Shown here one piece after another: positions 44,857 through 58,130 of a stretch of 64,000 nucleotides of DNA (position 1 is its first letter; each line of letters starts with the position of its first letter). The notes under the pieces are model-generated. The model searched no databases, had not been told where the DNA came from, and worked only from the letters and a program-made list of their open reading frames with translations. The DNA is from Limnoperna fortunei (Eukaryota > Mollusca > Bivalvia > Mytilida > Modiolidae), in assembly GCA_944474755.1 (NCBI GenBank), contig OX104125.1, positions 48,635,288 through 48,699,287 on the forward strand. The letters run 5' to 3'. The position numbers and the translations under genes were made by a program.

Positions 44857-47800
44857 AAGTGTTAGCCGTCGATTACTGTAGACCAATCAGTGTTAGAGGT
44901 CGATAACTGTAGACCAATCAGTGTAAAACATTGATTACTCTAGGCCAATCAGTGTAAGATGTTGATTACTGTAGACCAATCAGTGTAAGAGGTCGATTAC
45001 TGTAGGCCAATTAGTGTTAGCCGTCGATTACTGTAGGCCAATCAGTGTAAGACGTTGATTACTGTAGGCCAATCAGTGTAAGACGTTGATTACTGTAGAC
45101 CAATCAGTGTAAGACGTTGATTACTGTAGACCAATAAGTGTAAGACGTTGATTACTGTAGGCCAATCAGTGTAAGACGTTGATTACTGTAGACCAATCAG
45201 TGTAAGACGTTGATTACTGCAGGCCAATCAGTGTAAGACGTTGATTACTGTAGGCCAATCAGTGTAAGACGTTGATTACCGTAGGCCAATCAGTGTAAGA
45301 CGTTGATTACTGTAGGCTAATCAGTGTAAGACGTTGATTACCGTAGGCCAATCAGTGTAAGACGTTGATTACTGTAGGCCAATCAGTGTAAGACGTTGAT
45401 TACTGTAGGCCAATCAGTGTAAGACGTTGATTACTGTAGGACAAACAGTGTAAGCCGTTGATTACTGTAGGCCAATCAGTGTAAGACGTCGATTACTGTA
45501 GACCAATAAGTGTAAGACGTCGATTACTGTAGGCCAATCAGTGTAAGACGTTGATTACCGTAGGCCAATCAGTGTAAGACGTTGATTACCGTAGGCCAAT
45601 CAGTGTAAGCTGTCGATTACTGTAGACCAATCAGTGTAAGACGTTGATTACTGTAGGCCAATCAGTGTAAGACATTGATTACTGTATGCCAATCAGTGTA
45701 AGACGTCGATTACTGTAGGCCAATCAGTGTAAGACGTTGATTACTGTAGGCTAATCAGTGTAAGACGTTGATTACCGTAGTCCAATCAGTGTAAGACGTT
45801 GATTACCGTAGGCCAATCAGTGTAAGCTGTCGATTACTGTAGACCAATTAATGTAAGACGTTGATTACTGTAGGCTAATCAGTGTAAGACGTTGATTACC
45901 GTAGGCCAAACAGTGTAAGCCGTTGATTACCGAGGCCAATCAGTGTAAGACGTTGATTTCTGTAGGCCAATCAGTGTAAGACGTTGATTACTGTAGGCCA
46001 ATCAGTGTAAGCCGTCGATTACTGTAGACCAATCAGTGTAAGCCGCGTTGATTACTGTAGACCAATAAGTGTAAGCCGTTGATTACTGTAGGCCAATCAG
46101 TGTAAGACGTTGATTACTGTAGAGCAATAAGTGTAAGCCGTTGATTACTGTAGACGAATCAGTGTAAGCCGTTGATTACTGTAGGCCAATCAGTGTAAGA
46201 CGTTGATTACTGTAGACCAATTAGTGTAAGCCGTTGATTACTGTAGACCGACTATAGTTAGCCGTAGATTACTCTAGGCAAATTAGTGTAAGACGTTGAT
46301 TACCGTAGGCCAATCAGTGTAAGACGTTGATTACTGTAGACTAATCAGTGCTAGCCGTCGATTACTGTAGGCCAATCAATGTAAGACGTTGATTACTCTA
46401 GAGCAATAAGTATAAGCCGTTGATTACTGTAGACCAATCAGTGAAAGCCGTTGAATACTGTAGACCAATTTGTGTAAGCCGTTGAGTACTGTAGATCAAT
46501 TTGTGTAAGCCGTTGATTACTGTAGACCAATTAGTGTAAGCCGTTAATTACTGTAGACCGACTATAGTTAGCCGTAGATTACTCTAGGCAAATTAGTGTA
46601 AGACGTTGATTACCGTAGGCCAATCAGTGTAAGACGTCGATTACTGTAGGCCAATCAGTGTAAGACGTCTATTCTGTAGGCCAATCAGTGTAAGACGTTG
46701 ATTACCGTAGACCAATCAGTGTAAGACGTTGATTACTGTAGGCCAATCAGTGTAAGACGTTGATTACTGTAGACCAATCAGTGTAAGACGTTGATTACTG
46801 TAGACCAATCAGTGTAAGACGTTGATTACTGTAGACCAATCATTGTAAGACGTTGATTACTGCAGACCAATCAGTGTAAGACATTGATTACTATAGGCCA
46901 ATCAGTGTAAGACGTTGATTACTGTAGGCCAATCGGTGTAAGACGTCGATTACTGTAGGCTAATCAGTGTAAGACGTTGATTACTGTAGACCAATCAGTG
47001 TAAGACGTTGATTACTGTGGGCCAATTAGTGTACGACGTCGATTACTGTAGGCCAATCACTGTAAGACGTCGATTACTGTAGGCCAATCAGTGTAAGACG
47101 TTGATTACTGTAGGCCAGTCAGTGTAAGACGTCGATTACTGTAGGCCAATCAGTGTAAGACGTTGATTACCGTAGGTCAATCAGTGTAAGACGTTGATTA
47201 CTGTAGGCCAATCAGTGTAAGACGTTGATTACTGTAGACCAATCAGTGTAAGACGTCGATTACTGTAGGCCAATCAGTGTAAGACGTCGATTACTGTAGG
47301 CCAATCAGTGTAAGACGTTGATTACCGTAGGTCAATCAGTGTAAGACGTTGATTACTGTAGACCAATCAGTGTAAGACGTCGATTACTGTAGGCCAATCA
47401 GTGTAAGACGTTGATTACCGTAGGCCAATCATTGTAGGACGTTGATTACCGTAGGCCAATCAGTGTAAGTTGTCGATTACTGTTGGCCAATCAGTGTAAG
47501 ACGTTGATTACTGTAGACCAATCAGTGTAAGACGTTGATTACTGTAGGCCAATCAGTGTAAGACGTCGATTACTGAAGACCAATCAGTGTAAGACGTCGA
47601 TTACTGTAGACCAAACAGTGTAAGACGTTGATTACCGTAGGCCAATCAGTGTAAGACGTTGATTACCGTAGGCCAATCGGTGTAAGCTGTCGATTACTGT
47701 AGGCCAATCAGTGTAAGACGTTGATTACTGTAGGCCAATCAGTGTAAGACGTTGATTACTGTAGGCCAATCAGTGTAAGACGTCGATTACTGTAGGCCAA

Positions 47801-48375
47801 TCAGTGTAAGACGTTGATTACTGTAGGCCAATCAGTGTAAGACGTTGATTACTGTAGGCTAATCAGTGTAAGACGCTGATTACCGTAGTCCAATCAGTGT
47901 AAGACGTTGATTACCGTAGGCCAATCAGTGTAAGCTGTCGATTACTGTAGCCCAATTAGTGTAAGACGTTGATTACTGTAGGCCAATCAGTGTAAGACGT
48001 TGATTACCGTAGGCCAATCAGTGTAAGACGTTGATTACCGTAGGCCAATCAGTGTAAGATGTTGTTTACTGGAGGCCAATTAGTATAAGACGTTGATTAC
48101 TATAGACCAATCAGTGTAAGACGTTGATTACCGTAGACCAACTAGTGTTGTCCGTCGAGTACTGTAGGCCAGTCAGTGTAAGTCGTTGATTACTGTAAAC
48201 CAATCTGTGGAATACGTTGATTACCGTAGACCGACTAGTTTAAGCCGTCGATTACTGTAGGCGAATTAGTCTTAGCCATCGATTACTGTAGACCAATTAG
48301 TCTTAGCCATCGATAACTGTAAGCTGTCGATTACTGTAGACCAACTAGAGTAAGCCTTCGATTAGTGTAGACTGC
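44857..48375. repeat. 31-bp minisatellite array with CCAAT boxes
   Basis: About 113 copies of a 31-bp unit (GTAGGCCAATCAGTGTAAGA CGTTGATTACT). Variation is mostly C/T and G/A at a few positions (CGTT/CGTC, GGCC/GACC, ACTG/ACCG). The two edges are more degenerate than the centre. Each unit carries GGCCAATCAG or GACCAATCAG. Confidence 0.97.
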
Positions 48376-49844
48376 ATGAATTTGTGCTGACCATAAGAGG
48401 AAATAAGCTATTGTCGTAATAGAAAGTGAGCGTCTCAATGGCGTAGTGTTATGGCATTTAGGACGGCCGTACTTTAGTGTTATGGCGGCCGTACTTTGAT
48501 GCTACGAAGGTCGTACTGTAGTGTCATGGCATCGAGATTCTTGAACCGATTATAGTTCCAGTTGTACATTAGACAACAACATGCATTTGGAACCGGAAAA
48601 ATTAAACTAGTGAAAATATGTACGCCTTATACTAACAATAATTAGAACAAATACTTTTATGATAATAAAGATGTTTTGCAAGAAGTACAACAAACACCGA
48701 ATATTAATGGTTGTCTTCCCGAAGCGGCCTTTTAAATGTGACAATATTTTTGTATTGGAAGAATTTGCAAATATCCAAACAGAAGTTATTCATGTAATAA
48801 CTTGTTAACTTCTGTTTTAATCACAACACGTGCATCCCTCCCCTGCCTCCGCCTTTTTTCGAACAAAAGGCTGAAATTATTCAAATATATTTACATCTCA
48901 AAGCTCATGTACATGAAATTTCGTTATGTTGCAGAAAAGACAATTAAAGAGTTGCTACATGCACCAGTTATATATATTAAAAACATACCTGCTTACTAGC
49001 TTTAGCTGACGATCATACACAACTCCCTGCTTACTAGCTTTACCTGACGATCATACACGACTCCCTCAGAGATATTAGTAAACCTGTAATATCTTAATAT
49101 TTAGGAACGCCTTATGTTTTATATCAACATTGAAAATGTTTGATAGTTAGTCATAATGGTACTTGATATTTAACAGGATGTCAGATTTGTTAAACGGAAA
49201 CATATTTCTGTCCTTGTTAGTTGAAATAATAATCACTAAGTTTTCATTTTCCCTAACTCAATTGATATTTTTTAAATTGTTTACATAGAAATTGGGTTTT
49301 GAAAGCGTTTAAGAAATTTGCACAATATAGCCATCTTGGTTTGTATCTACGTTTTTGCAACTAATAAAATGTCGTATAAGTTTCTGTAATATTTGGGATA
49401 AAGATCTTTTCTGTTAACGTGTTATATTGGCATTTTACGTGTCTGTTTTATTAAATAAAGCAACTGTTAACTGTTATTCAACCATTAGCTGTTATCTGTT
49501 TTCAAGCATTAGCTGTTATCTGTTTTCTTAAACAATGAAATTGTTTTAACTGTTACAATGAAAATAAAAACATTGTTTGCTGTTAATAGTCACAACACTG
49601 TTACCTGTTTTACAGATTTGTTCTCTGTTATCTGTTAATTCATTTTATTCGCCACTGTTTAACGTAATTGAGTATTCCTATGGAGGGAGGAATATACATC
49701 AGACCACATACTAGTTACTACGGAAACAATGATTAATATAAGCTTCTGCTGTTAACTGTTTTTTTTTCATTTTTGACCTCGCTGTTTTCTATTTTCTCAT
49801 GTAAATTGCTGTTGTCTTTATTTTGAATTTGATAATTTGACACA
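48376..49844. other. Unique region
   Basis: No gene found. It contains short imperfect repeats of a GGCCGTACTTTAGTGTTATG phrase (48,430-48,530) and of CTGTTATCTGTTTTC (49,460-49,640). Confidence 0.5.
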
Positions 49845-50805
49845 CCGGTCATGAGCACACCCGGTCAGGTACACAACGGTCAGTTTCACGGGGTCATGTC
49901 CACACTCGGTAAATTCCATACCGGTCAGGTCCACACCTGGTCAGGTCCACACCCTGTCAAGTCCACACCAGTCAAGTCCACACTGTCCACACCGTCAAGT
50001 TCTATAACGGTCAGGTCTACACCAGTCAGACAGATCAGGTGTCCACCCGGTCAGCGCCACACCGGTTAGGTCCACAACAGTCAGGTATACACTGTCAGAT
50101 CCACACCTGTCAGTCCACACCGGTCACTCCACACCTTTCAGGTCCACACCGGTAACACCAGTCGTTTCACCCTGGTCAGTTCCTCAACGGTCAACACCGG
50201 TCAAGTTCACACTGACAGGTCTACACCAGTAAGGTCTACACCGGTCATGTCGATCCACACCGCTCAGGTCCACATATGGTCACACCGGTCGATAAGGTCC
50301 ACAACGGTCAGGTCTACACCCGGTGAGGTCCACACTGGTAAGGTCCACATCGTTCGAACCGTTCAGGTCTGCACCGTTTAGGTCCGGTCCGCAACTGGTC
50401 AGGTCTACACCAGTCACACGGGTTGTTCCACATCAGCCAGGCCTAAACCGGTTAGGTCCACACCGGTCAGGTTCACACCGGTCAGTCCACACCGTCAGGT
50501 CCACACCCGGTCAGGGCCACACAGGTTTGGTCTGCACAAGTCAGGTCTACACCGGTCAGTCCCCACCGGTCAGGTCTACACCGATCAGTCCACACCAGGT
50601 CCACACCGGTCGGTCCACACCGTCAGGTCCACACCGGTCAGGGCCACACAGGTTTGGTCCACACCAGTCAGGTCTACACCGGTCAGTCCACACCGGTCAG
50701 GTCTACACCGGTCAGTCAATACCGATCAGTCCACACGGTCAGGTCCACACCGGTCAGTCCACACCAGTCAGGTCCACACGGGTCAGATCACACCGGTCTA
50801 GATTA
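49845..50805. repeat. Irregular GTCCACACCGGTCAG array
   Basis: Tandem short units (about 13-17 bp, combined as GGTCAGGTCCACACC and variants with GGTCTACACC) with poor periodicity, about 60 in all. Open frames are by-products. Confidence 0.9.
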
Positions 50806-51250
50806 TAGTATCTAATACTGTCATATTGATAATACACGTATGTTGTATTTTGTTATAATTAGATTGTTTCAATTTTTTCATTTGTACCATTATGTTACGA
50901 AATAAACTTTCAACATCTTATAATGCTATCTAACAGGTTTTACAAAATTCTATTAAAATGCTACAACTAAAACATCAGAATATTCAAGTATTTTAATATA
51001 TGTATTCGTGAATTCAAGTCAAACCTCCACAAACAACTTTTGCCAAAAACGCCCCGACCCCACCATCTTTTCCAAAATCACCAAAATCGGGGTAGCTCCT
51101 CTCCGCTGAAGTTTGAAGGGTTAAAAATAAAATACATCATAGAATGAAAATATTGTATCCCCGTTGCCTTGTTAAAGCTGAAAAGTGCTGGAGATAACAA
51201 ATAATTAATACCGTAAACATGATTTTTTTATTCAACCAATGATTTTTTTT
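50806..51250. other. Unique AT-rich spacer
   Basis: No feature recognised. Confidence 0.5.
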
Positions 51251-51252
51251 TG

Positions 51253-51508
51253 TTTTGATAGTTTTTAACGTCACTTTCAGTAATTTTTCAGCTATATCAT
51301 GGCGTCCAGTTTTTATTGGGGGAGGAAGCTGGAGTACCTTGAGAAAACCCCCGACCAGCGGTAGGAAAACTGGCAATCCTTGTCAATTAAGATTGGAGTT
51401 GAGTACACCTTGCCTGCAGTGAGAATTGAACCCGCAATCTAAGTGTTGACAGACCACGTGATCAATAGTAGACGAATTACCTTGACCACTTGGCCACCGA
51501 GGCCCATC
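51253..51508 (-). mobile_element. tRNA-derived SINE, antisense
   Basis: Well preserved: tail (AACGTCACTTTCAGTAATTT), TATATCATGGCGTCCAG, AAACCCCCGACC, CAATCCTTGTCAATTAAGAT, GATTGGAGTTGAGTACACC, B-box complement (GAATTGAACCCGCAAT), and head complement (CACTTGGCCACCGAGGCCC). Confidence 0.9.
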
Positions 51509-51589
51509 AACCAATGAAATGCGGCATTAAAATATATTAGTCGTTTTGGTTGAAATTCAAAAAATAGGATATTTAAATAATTGGCAATT

Positions 51590-51850
51590 TATTGATCATA
51601 AGCCTGTCAACAATGTGGCTGCGGGTTCGATTCTCATTGTTGGCAGGGTGTACTCGACTTTGATTTTAATTTGATAAAGGTCCGAAGGTCGAGGGTTTTA
51701 TTGGGCCTCGGTGGCCGAGTGGTAAATGTAGTTAGCCTATTATTGATCACATGTCTGTCAACACTCAGGTTGGTGGTTCGATCGAGTCTTGAGGTGTAGG
51801 ACCACCATAGTTTTTTACTCTTCGGCTATATTAAAATTTGATAATTTTGA
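51590..51850 (+). mobile_element. Two partial SINEs in tandem, sense
   Basis: The first (about 51,595-51,700) lacks the head but has a clear B box (GCGGGTTCGATTCTC) and the GGCAGGGTGTACTCGACTTT segment. The second starts at 51,703 (GGGCCTCGGTGGCCGAGTGG) and continues through the B box (GGTTCGATC) before diverging. Confidence 0.8.
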
Positions 51851-52287
51851 CTTATCCTAGAAAATTTACCTTTGTTTCAAATTAAGTGACACTTCTGTCC
51901 CCTATAAAAATGCACTGGCTGAACATTCTTTCAAAATATCACAATATGTTTCATTGCATATGAGAAAAAACGCTCAACCTGAAGTCCACGTGGTCTAAAA
52001 ATCTACTTTCACTTTCTATTTCAGTCCAAAAATAGTGCTTGTCCCTAATTGACTCTCAACATTTTTATGTTCATTTAAAACCAATAAAACTTTATCCTCA
52101 AGTTTCCTAAAATATTCAGCTTTCCAAAAATACCAAATTTATTCTGGTATCATGTGCGGTTCAAATTCTATATGATGCAAGAGTGAACCTGTCTGTTGGC
52201 TAGTACTACTTTTACGTACAACTGGTTCCCGGTATTTGGTGGTCCTTGATGAGTTTTCCTACCGATGGTCGAAGGTCAGAGGTTTGA
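51851..52287. other. Unique spacer
   Basis: No feature recognised. Confidence 0.5.
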
Positions 52288-52518
52288 TTGGGCCTCGGTA
52301 GCCGAGTGGTTAAGGTAGTTATTCATCTACTATTGATCACGTGTCTGTCAAGATTAATGTTGCAGGTTAAAGCCCCACTGCGGGCAGGGTTTGTTCCACT
52401 CCAATTGACAAGGATTGCCAGGTCAGGAGGTTTTCATCTTGTATTAAGGCTTCCTCCCCTTTGCAATTGGACCCCAGGATACAGCTGACAAATTGTTGAA
52501 AGCTGCATTTAAACAAAA
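52288..52518 (+). mobile_element. tRNA-derived SINE, sense
   Basis: GGGCCTCGGTAGCCGAGTGG head with A box, degraded B box (GCAGGTTAAAGCCCCACTG), GGCAGGGTTTGTTCCACTCC, TTGACAAGGATTGCCAGG, GGCTTCCTCCCC, and a TTGAAAGCTGCATTTAAAC tail. Confidence 0.87.
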
Positions 52519-52949
52519 TACAAAATTAGTAAAGAAGTTTCTAAAATAAATAAATAGATTTCAAATCATTTAAAAACAGAAAAAATGTGTGTTTTGTACT
52601 TAGAACAATTTAATGCGTAAGAACAACGTAACTACAGTATTCAAACAAGTGATATTCTTTCGACAAAAACTATTAGATTTATTGAGATTCAACAGAAACT
52701 AGAAACATCTAAAGAATGTGTGTACGATTCAAGACAGCTAATAAATCAAAGACTAATTCAGATGTGAAACGAACAAAATATGAACAAATAACAGATATCC
52801 AGAGATATATGGGTAATTTTTTTTTCACACATAACTTCTTTCTAAATTGCTTTGTTAAACAGTATAATGGGGTTCATGTTTTTAAATGTGATGCGTTAGC
52901 ATGTTTTCATTGGTAGCCAATTTTTAATAATGCTGAATTTTATAGATAT
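52519..52949. other. Unique spacer
   Basis: AT-rich; no gene supported. Confidence 0.5.
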
Positions 52950-54850
52950 TTAATGCTTTGATGTGATAACAACAGATGGCGTCCTACTGGCGTATCGTAA
53001 TGCTTTGACTTGATAACAACAGATGGCGTCCTACTGACGTATCGTAATGTTTTGATTTGATAACAACAGATGGCGTCCTACTGGCGTATCGTAATGCTTT
53101 GATTTGATAACAACAGATGGCGTCCTACTGACGTATCGTAATGTTTTGATTTGATAACAACAGATGGCGTCCTACTGGTGTATCGTAATGCTTTGATTTG
53201 ATAACAACAGATGGCGTCCTACTGACGTATCGTAATGCTTTGATTTGATAACAACAGATGGCGTCCTACTGGCGTATCGTAATGCTTTGATTTGATAAAA
53301 ACAGATGGCGCCCTTCTGGCGTATCGTAATGTTTTGATTTGATTACAACAGATGGCGTCCTACTAGCGTATCGTAATGTTTTGATTTGATAACAACAGAT
53401 GGCGTCCCACTGGCGTATCGCAATGCTTTGATTTGATAACAACAGATGGCGTCCCACTGGCGTATCGTAATGCTTTGATTTGATAACAACAGATGGCGTC
53501 CCACTGGCGTATCGTAATGCTTTGATTTGATAACAACAGATGGCGTCCTACTGACGTATCGTAATGCTTTGATTTGATAACAACAGATGGCGCCCTTCTG
53601 GCGTATCGTTATGCTTTGATTTGATTACAACAGATGGCGTCCTACTGGCGTATCGTAATGTTTTGATTTGATAACAACAGATGGCGTCCTACTGGCGTAT
53701 CGTAATGCTTTGATTTGATAACAACAGATGGCGTCCCACTGGCGTATCGTAATTCTTTGATTTGATAACAACAGATGTCGCCCTACTGGCGTATCGTAAT
53801 TCTTTGATTTGATAACAACAGATGGCGTACTACTGGCGTATCGTAATGCTTTGATTTGATAACAACAGATGGCGTCCTACTGGCGTATCGTAATGCTTTG
53901 ATTTGATAACAACAGATGGCGTCCCACTGGCGTATCGTAATGCTTTGATTTGATAACAACAGATGGTGTCCTACTGGCGTATCGTAATGCTTTGATTTGA
54001 TAACAACAGATGGCGTCCTACTGACGTATCGTAATGCTTTGATTTGATAAAAACAGATGGCGCCCTTCTGGCGTATCGTAATGTTTTGATTTGATTACAA
54101 CAGATGGCGTCCTACTAGCGTATCGTAATGTTTTGATTTGATAACAACAGATGGCGTACTACTGGCGTATCGCAATGCTTTGATTTGATAACAACAGATG
54201 GCGTCCCACTGGCGTATCGTAATGCTTTGATTTGATAACAACAGATGGCGTCCTACTGGCGTATCGTAATGCTTTGATTTGATAACAACAGATGGCGCCC
54301 TTCTGGCGTATCGTTATTCTTTGATTTGATTACAACAGATGGCGTCCTACTGGCGTATCGTAATGTTTTGATTTGATAACAACAGATGGCGTCCTACTGG
54401 CGTATCGTAATGCTTTGATTTGATAACAACAGATGGCGTCCCACTGGCATATCGTAATTCTTTGATTTGATAACAACAGATGTCGCCCTACTGGCGTATC
54501 GTAATTCTTTGATTTGATAACAACAGATGGCGTACTACTGGCGTATCGTAATGCTTTGATTTGATAACAACAGATGGCGTCCTACTGTCGTATCGTAATG
54601 CTTTGATTTGATAACAACAGATGGCGTCCTACTGGCGTATCGTAATGCTTTGATTTGATAACAACAGATGGCGTCCTACTGGCGTATCGCAATGCTTTGA
54701 TTTGATAACAACAGATGGCGTCCTACTGGCGTATCGCAATGCTTTGATTTGATAACAACAGATGGCGTCCTACTGACATATCGTACTTTATAGATATTAA
54801 ATGCTTCGATTTGATAACAACAAATGGCGTCCTACTGGCGTATCGTAATG
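52950..54850. repeat. 47-bp minisatellite array
   Basis: About 40 copies of a 47-bp unit (TTTGATTTGATAACAACAGA TGGCGTCC ... GGCGTATCG). A longer block recurs: the variant order around 53,280-53,830 (AAAACAG, GCCCTTCTGG, TTACAACAG, ATGTCGCCC) reappears around 54,050-54,540, a higher-order duplication of roughly 760 bp. Confidence 0.95.
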
Positions 54851-55998
54851 GAGAGGGAACCCTGTTTTGTGTGTCGTAATGATTTCTATTTAAATTGATG
54901 CAGCAAATAAAATATATAAAATATAATTTTTAAAAATGTTTCACTTTCTTGTTTTTTCTACAGAACCGAGATTCCTTCTGTAGTATGTTTTGTATATTCC
55001 TACGCTTTCCTGCCCAGGTACATTTTAAGGCCTAGATGGTTTCTTGAGTAAGGACAAAATCTTTTTCGTATAATTTAGCATAGGCGGACATATCCCCCCT
55101 GTAAAATTGACAAGGCAGACAAAATCCTTCCAGAATCTGATTATGATAATGCCGAAAAGTATCGTACATTTGTACTTGTCTAGTTCAATAGTTCTCTACG
55201 TGGTACTTGAAATGATGAACGAAACAAAGAAAAAACATGTTTTATTAATTTTTCATTGGGACATAGAGTTGGTAAATAAATAAAACTGTTTGTATAGTTT
55301 TTTACAATATATTTATTAATTTAGCATCCTATAAGGCGTCGCCCCGTTTGATCCTTTGAATAATATTTTATTAAATTATAACTTAGTAATTAAAGCCATA
55401 CGCGTTTCATTGTCCACAACATGTACAGGTTAAGCGATATTCGTTTGATCAATGTGAGTCTACAAACACACTAATAGATTGATTGTTTGTTGTTTTACGT
55501 CCAGCAAGCAATATAATAATAATAATAATAAATAATAATTTATTTATTTATTATAGTGTCACATATCAGATTATCAATAAATATTACCAAATTGAATACA
55601 TACATGTACAACTCACGCATTAAAACAATAATCTTACATAAAACACATTAGATAAAATAGAGACAAGTAAATCTGATACCCGGCCACTATGACACTTGTT
55701 AACAAATCTCTATCGTTAAAATGTAACGTACTGGAAGTGGCTAAAAACGGACGATGAAATAATAATAATGAAATTAATATATTTAGAAAAAGATATATAT
55801 ATACATAATAAGTGAATAGTAAATAAAATAAATTTTAAAAATTCACAAGAACGAAAACTAAATGATTAGGAAGAACTAATTATCATATTAAAATTACAAT
55901 TAAATCGCATTAATGAAAAAAATTAGAATAATATAAATAATAGAAATAATAAAATTAGAAACTAAAGGTATACAAAAAACAATAAAAATTTAAAAAAA
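54851..55998. other. Unique AT-rich region with microsatellite
   Basis: No gene. (ATA)n / (TTTA)n simple repeats at about 55,510-55,555 follow a GTTGTTTTACGTCCAGCAAG phrase shared with 18,200. Confidence 0.55.
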
Positions 55999-57270
55999 TC
56001 ATCTGACTAATAAGGCACGACGTCTCTTTATTATATTGAATATTAAAATACCAAGGCTATACTGCATTTCACACTTGTGTAAAATAAAAGTAAATTTCTC
56101 AATATATGACATAAAAGCAAATGTAGGTTCGATAATCACAGCTTGCTCGATCAAAGTTGATTTATGGTCACTATTTACATCACAGTTTATCAAAAATGGA
56201 CTTCATCCTTTATTTCATTACGACAGAACGGACAAGTTCTTTGACATAAGGACGTAGGAGGATTATTATAACATCCCGTTTCAACGGCTGGCCGTAAAGT
56301 CCCACATCTAACCTTTGCTATACAACTTCGGAGGTGGCGCGGTAAAGAGTTAATCACATAATGTTCAGGAATAAGGTCCTTTTTAACACGTCTATAAAGT
56401 CTAAGTTTATTTCCATTCATGTTGTTATTGTCATTCCAAAGTTTGGTGAACCAAGATTGTTCTTCAACATTGTTCATTATGATCTATTTTCCATAAGTCC
56501 ACTTGACAACACACGTTCGAGAAAATAGTCATTTACCATCTTGACAACCAAAGCGTCCCAAGATCGACGTTTTCATTTAGACCAAACATTACTTCAAGTA
56601 TCACTTCAAGTCTATGTTTATAAATGCAAGACGTCCATCCTGGTTCACCGTGTGCTCCGATTTTACTTATGTTTTTCGGTAGACCAAGAAATAGTTTTGC
56701 TGCTCTGTTTTGTACTTTGTTAATCAATTTGCTCGGATAGTCCCCATATAGACGCACCATATAATAAAATAGGCTGCACAAGACTTTCATAGAGCTTAGT
56801 AAAGACATGATAGTCCATACCACCACAACTGTCAAATTTCGTAGTCAGATATCATAACGCACGACTAGCTGATTTTGACAGTTCTGTAATTGCTTTATCT
56901 CATGTTACATGTTCGTTGAACCATACGCCAAGATATTTATAGGAATCAACATAACTGACAGTTTTATCGCCACAATTGAAACAAGACCTGAAGACGGAGA
57001 TAGTTCAGTAGAAACGGGTCTAAAGTATACAATCTGACTTATCACAGTTTATACTAAGGCGCCATTTATAATACCAATTATGCACACAATTGAGCATACA
57101 TTGTAAGTCATGTTCTGATGGCACAAGTAAAACAATATCATCTGCATAAAGCAAAATGCTAACATTAACACTATCAACATCAATACTCTTGTTCAGTGCC
57201 TTTATATCTGTAGCCAGATCATGTATATAAATTGCATAAATCTTGTTTTACCCCACTATGAACAGGAAAC
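55999..57270 (-). pseudogene. Non-LTR retrotransposon (LINE) reverse-transcriptase pseudogene
   Basis: Broken remains of a LINE pol ORF read on the minus strand. From 5' to 3': HSGVKQD (about 57,250), INDL-like HDLATDIKALN, the catalytic SILLYADDIVLLV (57,120-57,160) with the YADD box, KWRLSINCDKS, YKYLGVWFNE (about 56,935), then NKVQNRAAKLFLGLPKN, GEPGWTSC, and the C-terminal KLRLYRRVKKD, LPRHLRSCIAKVRCGTLRP, CPFCRNEIKDE. The frame shifts several times, with stops and deletions near 56,190, 56,530, 56,840 and 57,000, so it is dead. A final segment runs to a stop at 55,999. No endonuclease domain is visible: the copy is 5' truncated, as usual for LINEs. Confidence 0.85.
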
Positions 57271-57604
57271 ATAGACTGATGTAAGTTTGTTTTTGACATG
57301 AATACTACAAGTAATATCCAGGACGGCAAACACATTAATTAAATGTAATCAATCAAGCACTGCAGACGAGACAAACGATTATATAACTATAAGACTGTTC
57401 GGTTGGACATTATTAAAAATGTATCTTAAAAAGTCACTTTCTGGAGGGATTTTGTCCGTCTTGTATTTGTACATCGTCTAACTATGCTAATTATACGGAA
57501 GCGATTTTGTCCGTGTGTGTGTGGGGGGGGGGGGGGGGCGGTTGATTGTCCTACACTCGGATATCTGTAACTGTTTTTGTGTTGTAGTCTGGTTTTCCAG
57601 CAGT
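57271..57604. other. Spacer with long G run
   Basis: A (GT)n run then about 16 G at 57,510-57,538, a mutable or assembly-sensitive spot. No gene. Confidence 0.6.
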
Positions 57605-58130
57605 TATAAAAGACATCAGGTAGGCAACAATCATAGTTACCGACATCAGGTAGGCAACTATTATTTTGCCGAAATCAGGCAGGCAACTATTGCACTTGTT
57701 GACATCAGATAGGCAAATATTAAACTTGCTGACATCAGTTAGGCAACTATTATTCTTGTTAAAATCAGGTAGGCAGCTATTATTCTTGTCAAAATCAGGT
57801 AGGCAACTATTGCATTTGTAGACATCAGGTAGGCAACTATTATACTTGCCGACATCAGGTACACTACACCTTCCAATTTGGGATAAGTAATTATTACACT
57901 TGTCGACATCGGGTAAGTAAATATAACACTTGTCATCGACAGGAAACTATTGCACTTGTCGACATCAGGTAGATAACTAACACACTTGTCAACATGTAAA
58001 TGATTACACCTCTCGACATCAGCTAGGTAGCTAACTAAAACACTTGTCGACATCGTGTAGGTAACTTTTATACTTGTCGACATCATGTAGGTAACTAATA
58101 CACTTGTCGGCATCGTGTAGGTAACTATGG
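57605..58130. repeat. 30-bp minisatellite array
   Basis: About 17 copies of a 30-bp unit (GACATCAGGTAGGCAACTAT TATACTTGTC), increasingly degenerate to the right. The 142-codon minus-strand open frame here is a by-product. Confidence 0.92.

Noticed and set aside
44857..48375. CRISPR-like array
   Set aside because: Direct repeats without unique spacers in a spliced eukaryotic context; it is a minisatellite.
50323..50808. 161-codon open frame rich in Arg, Ser, His, Pro
   Set aside because: Lies fully in the irregular GTCCACACCGGTCAG array.
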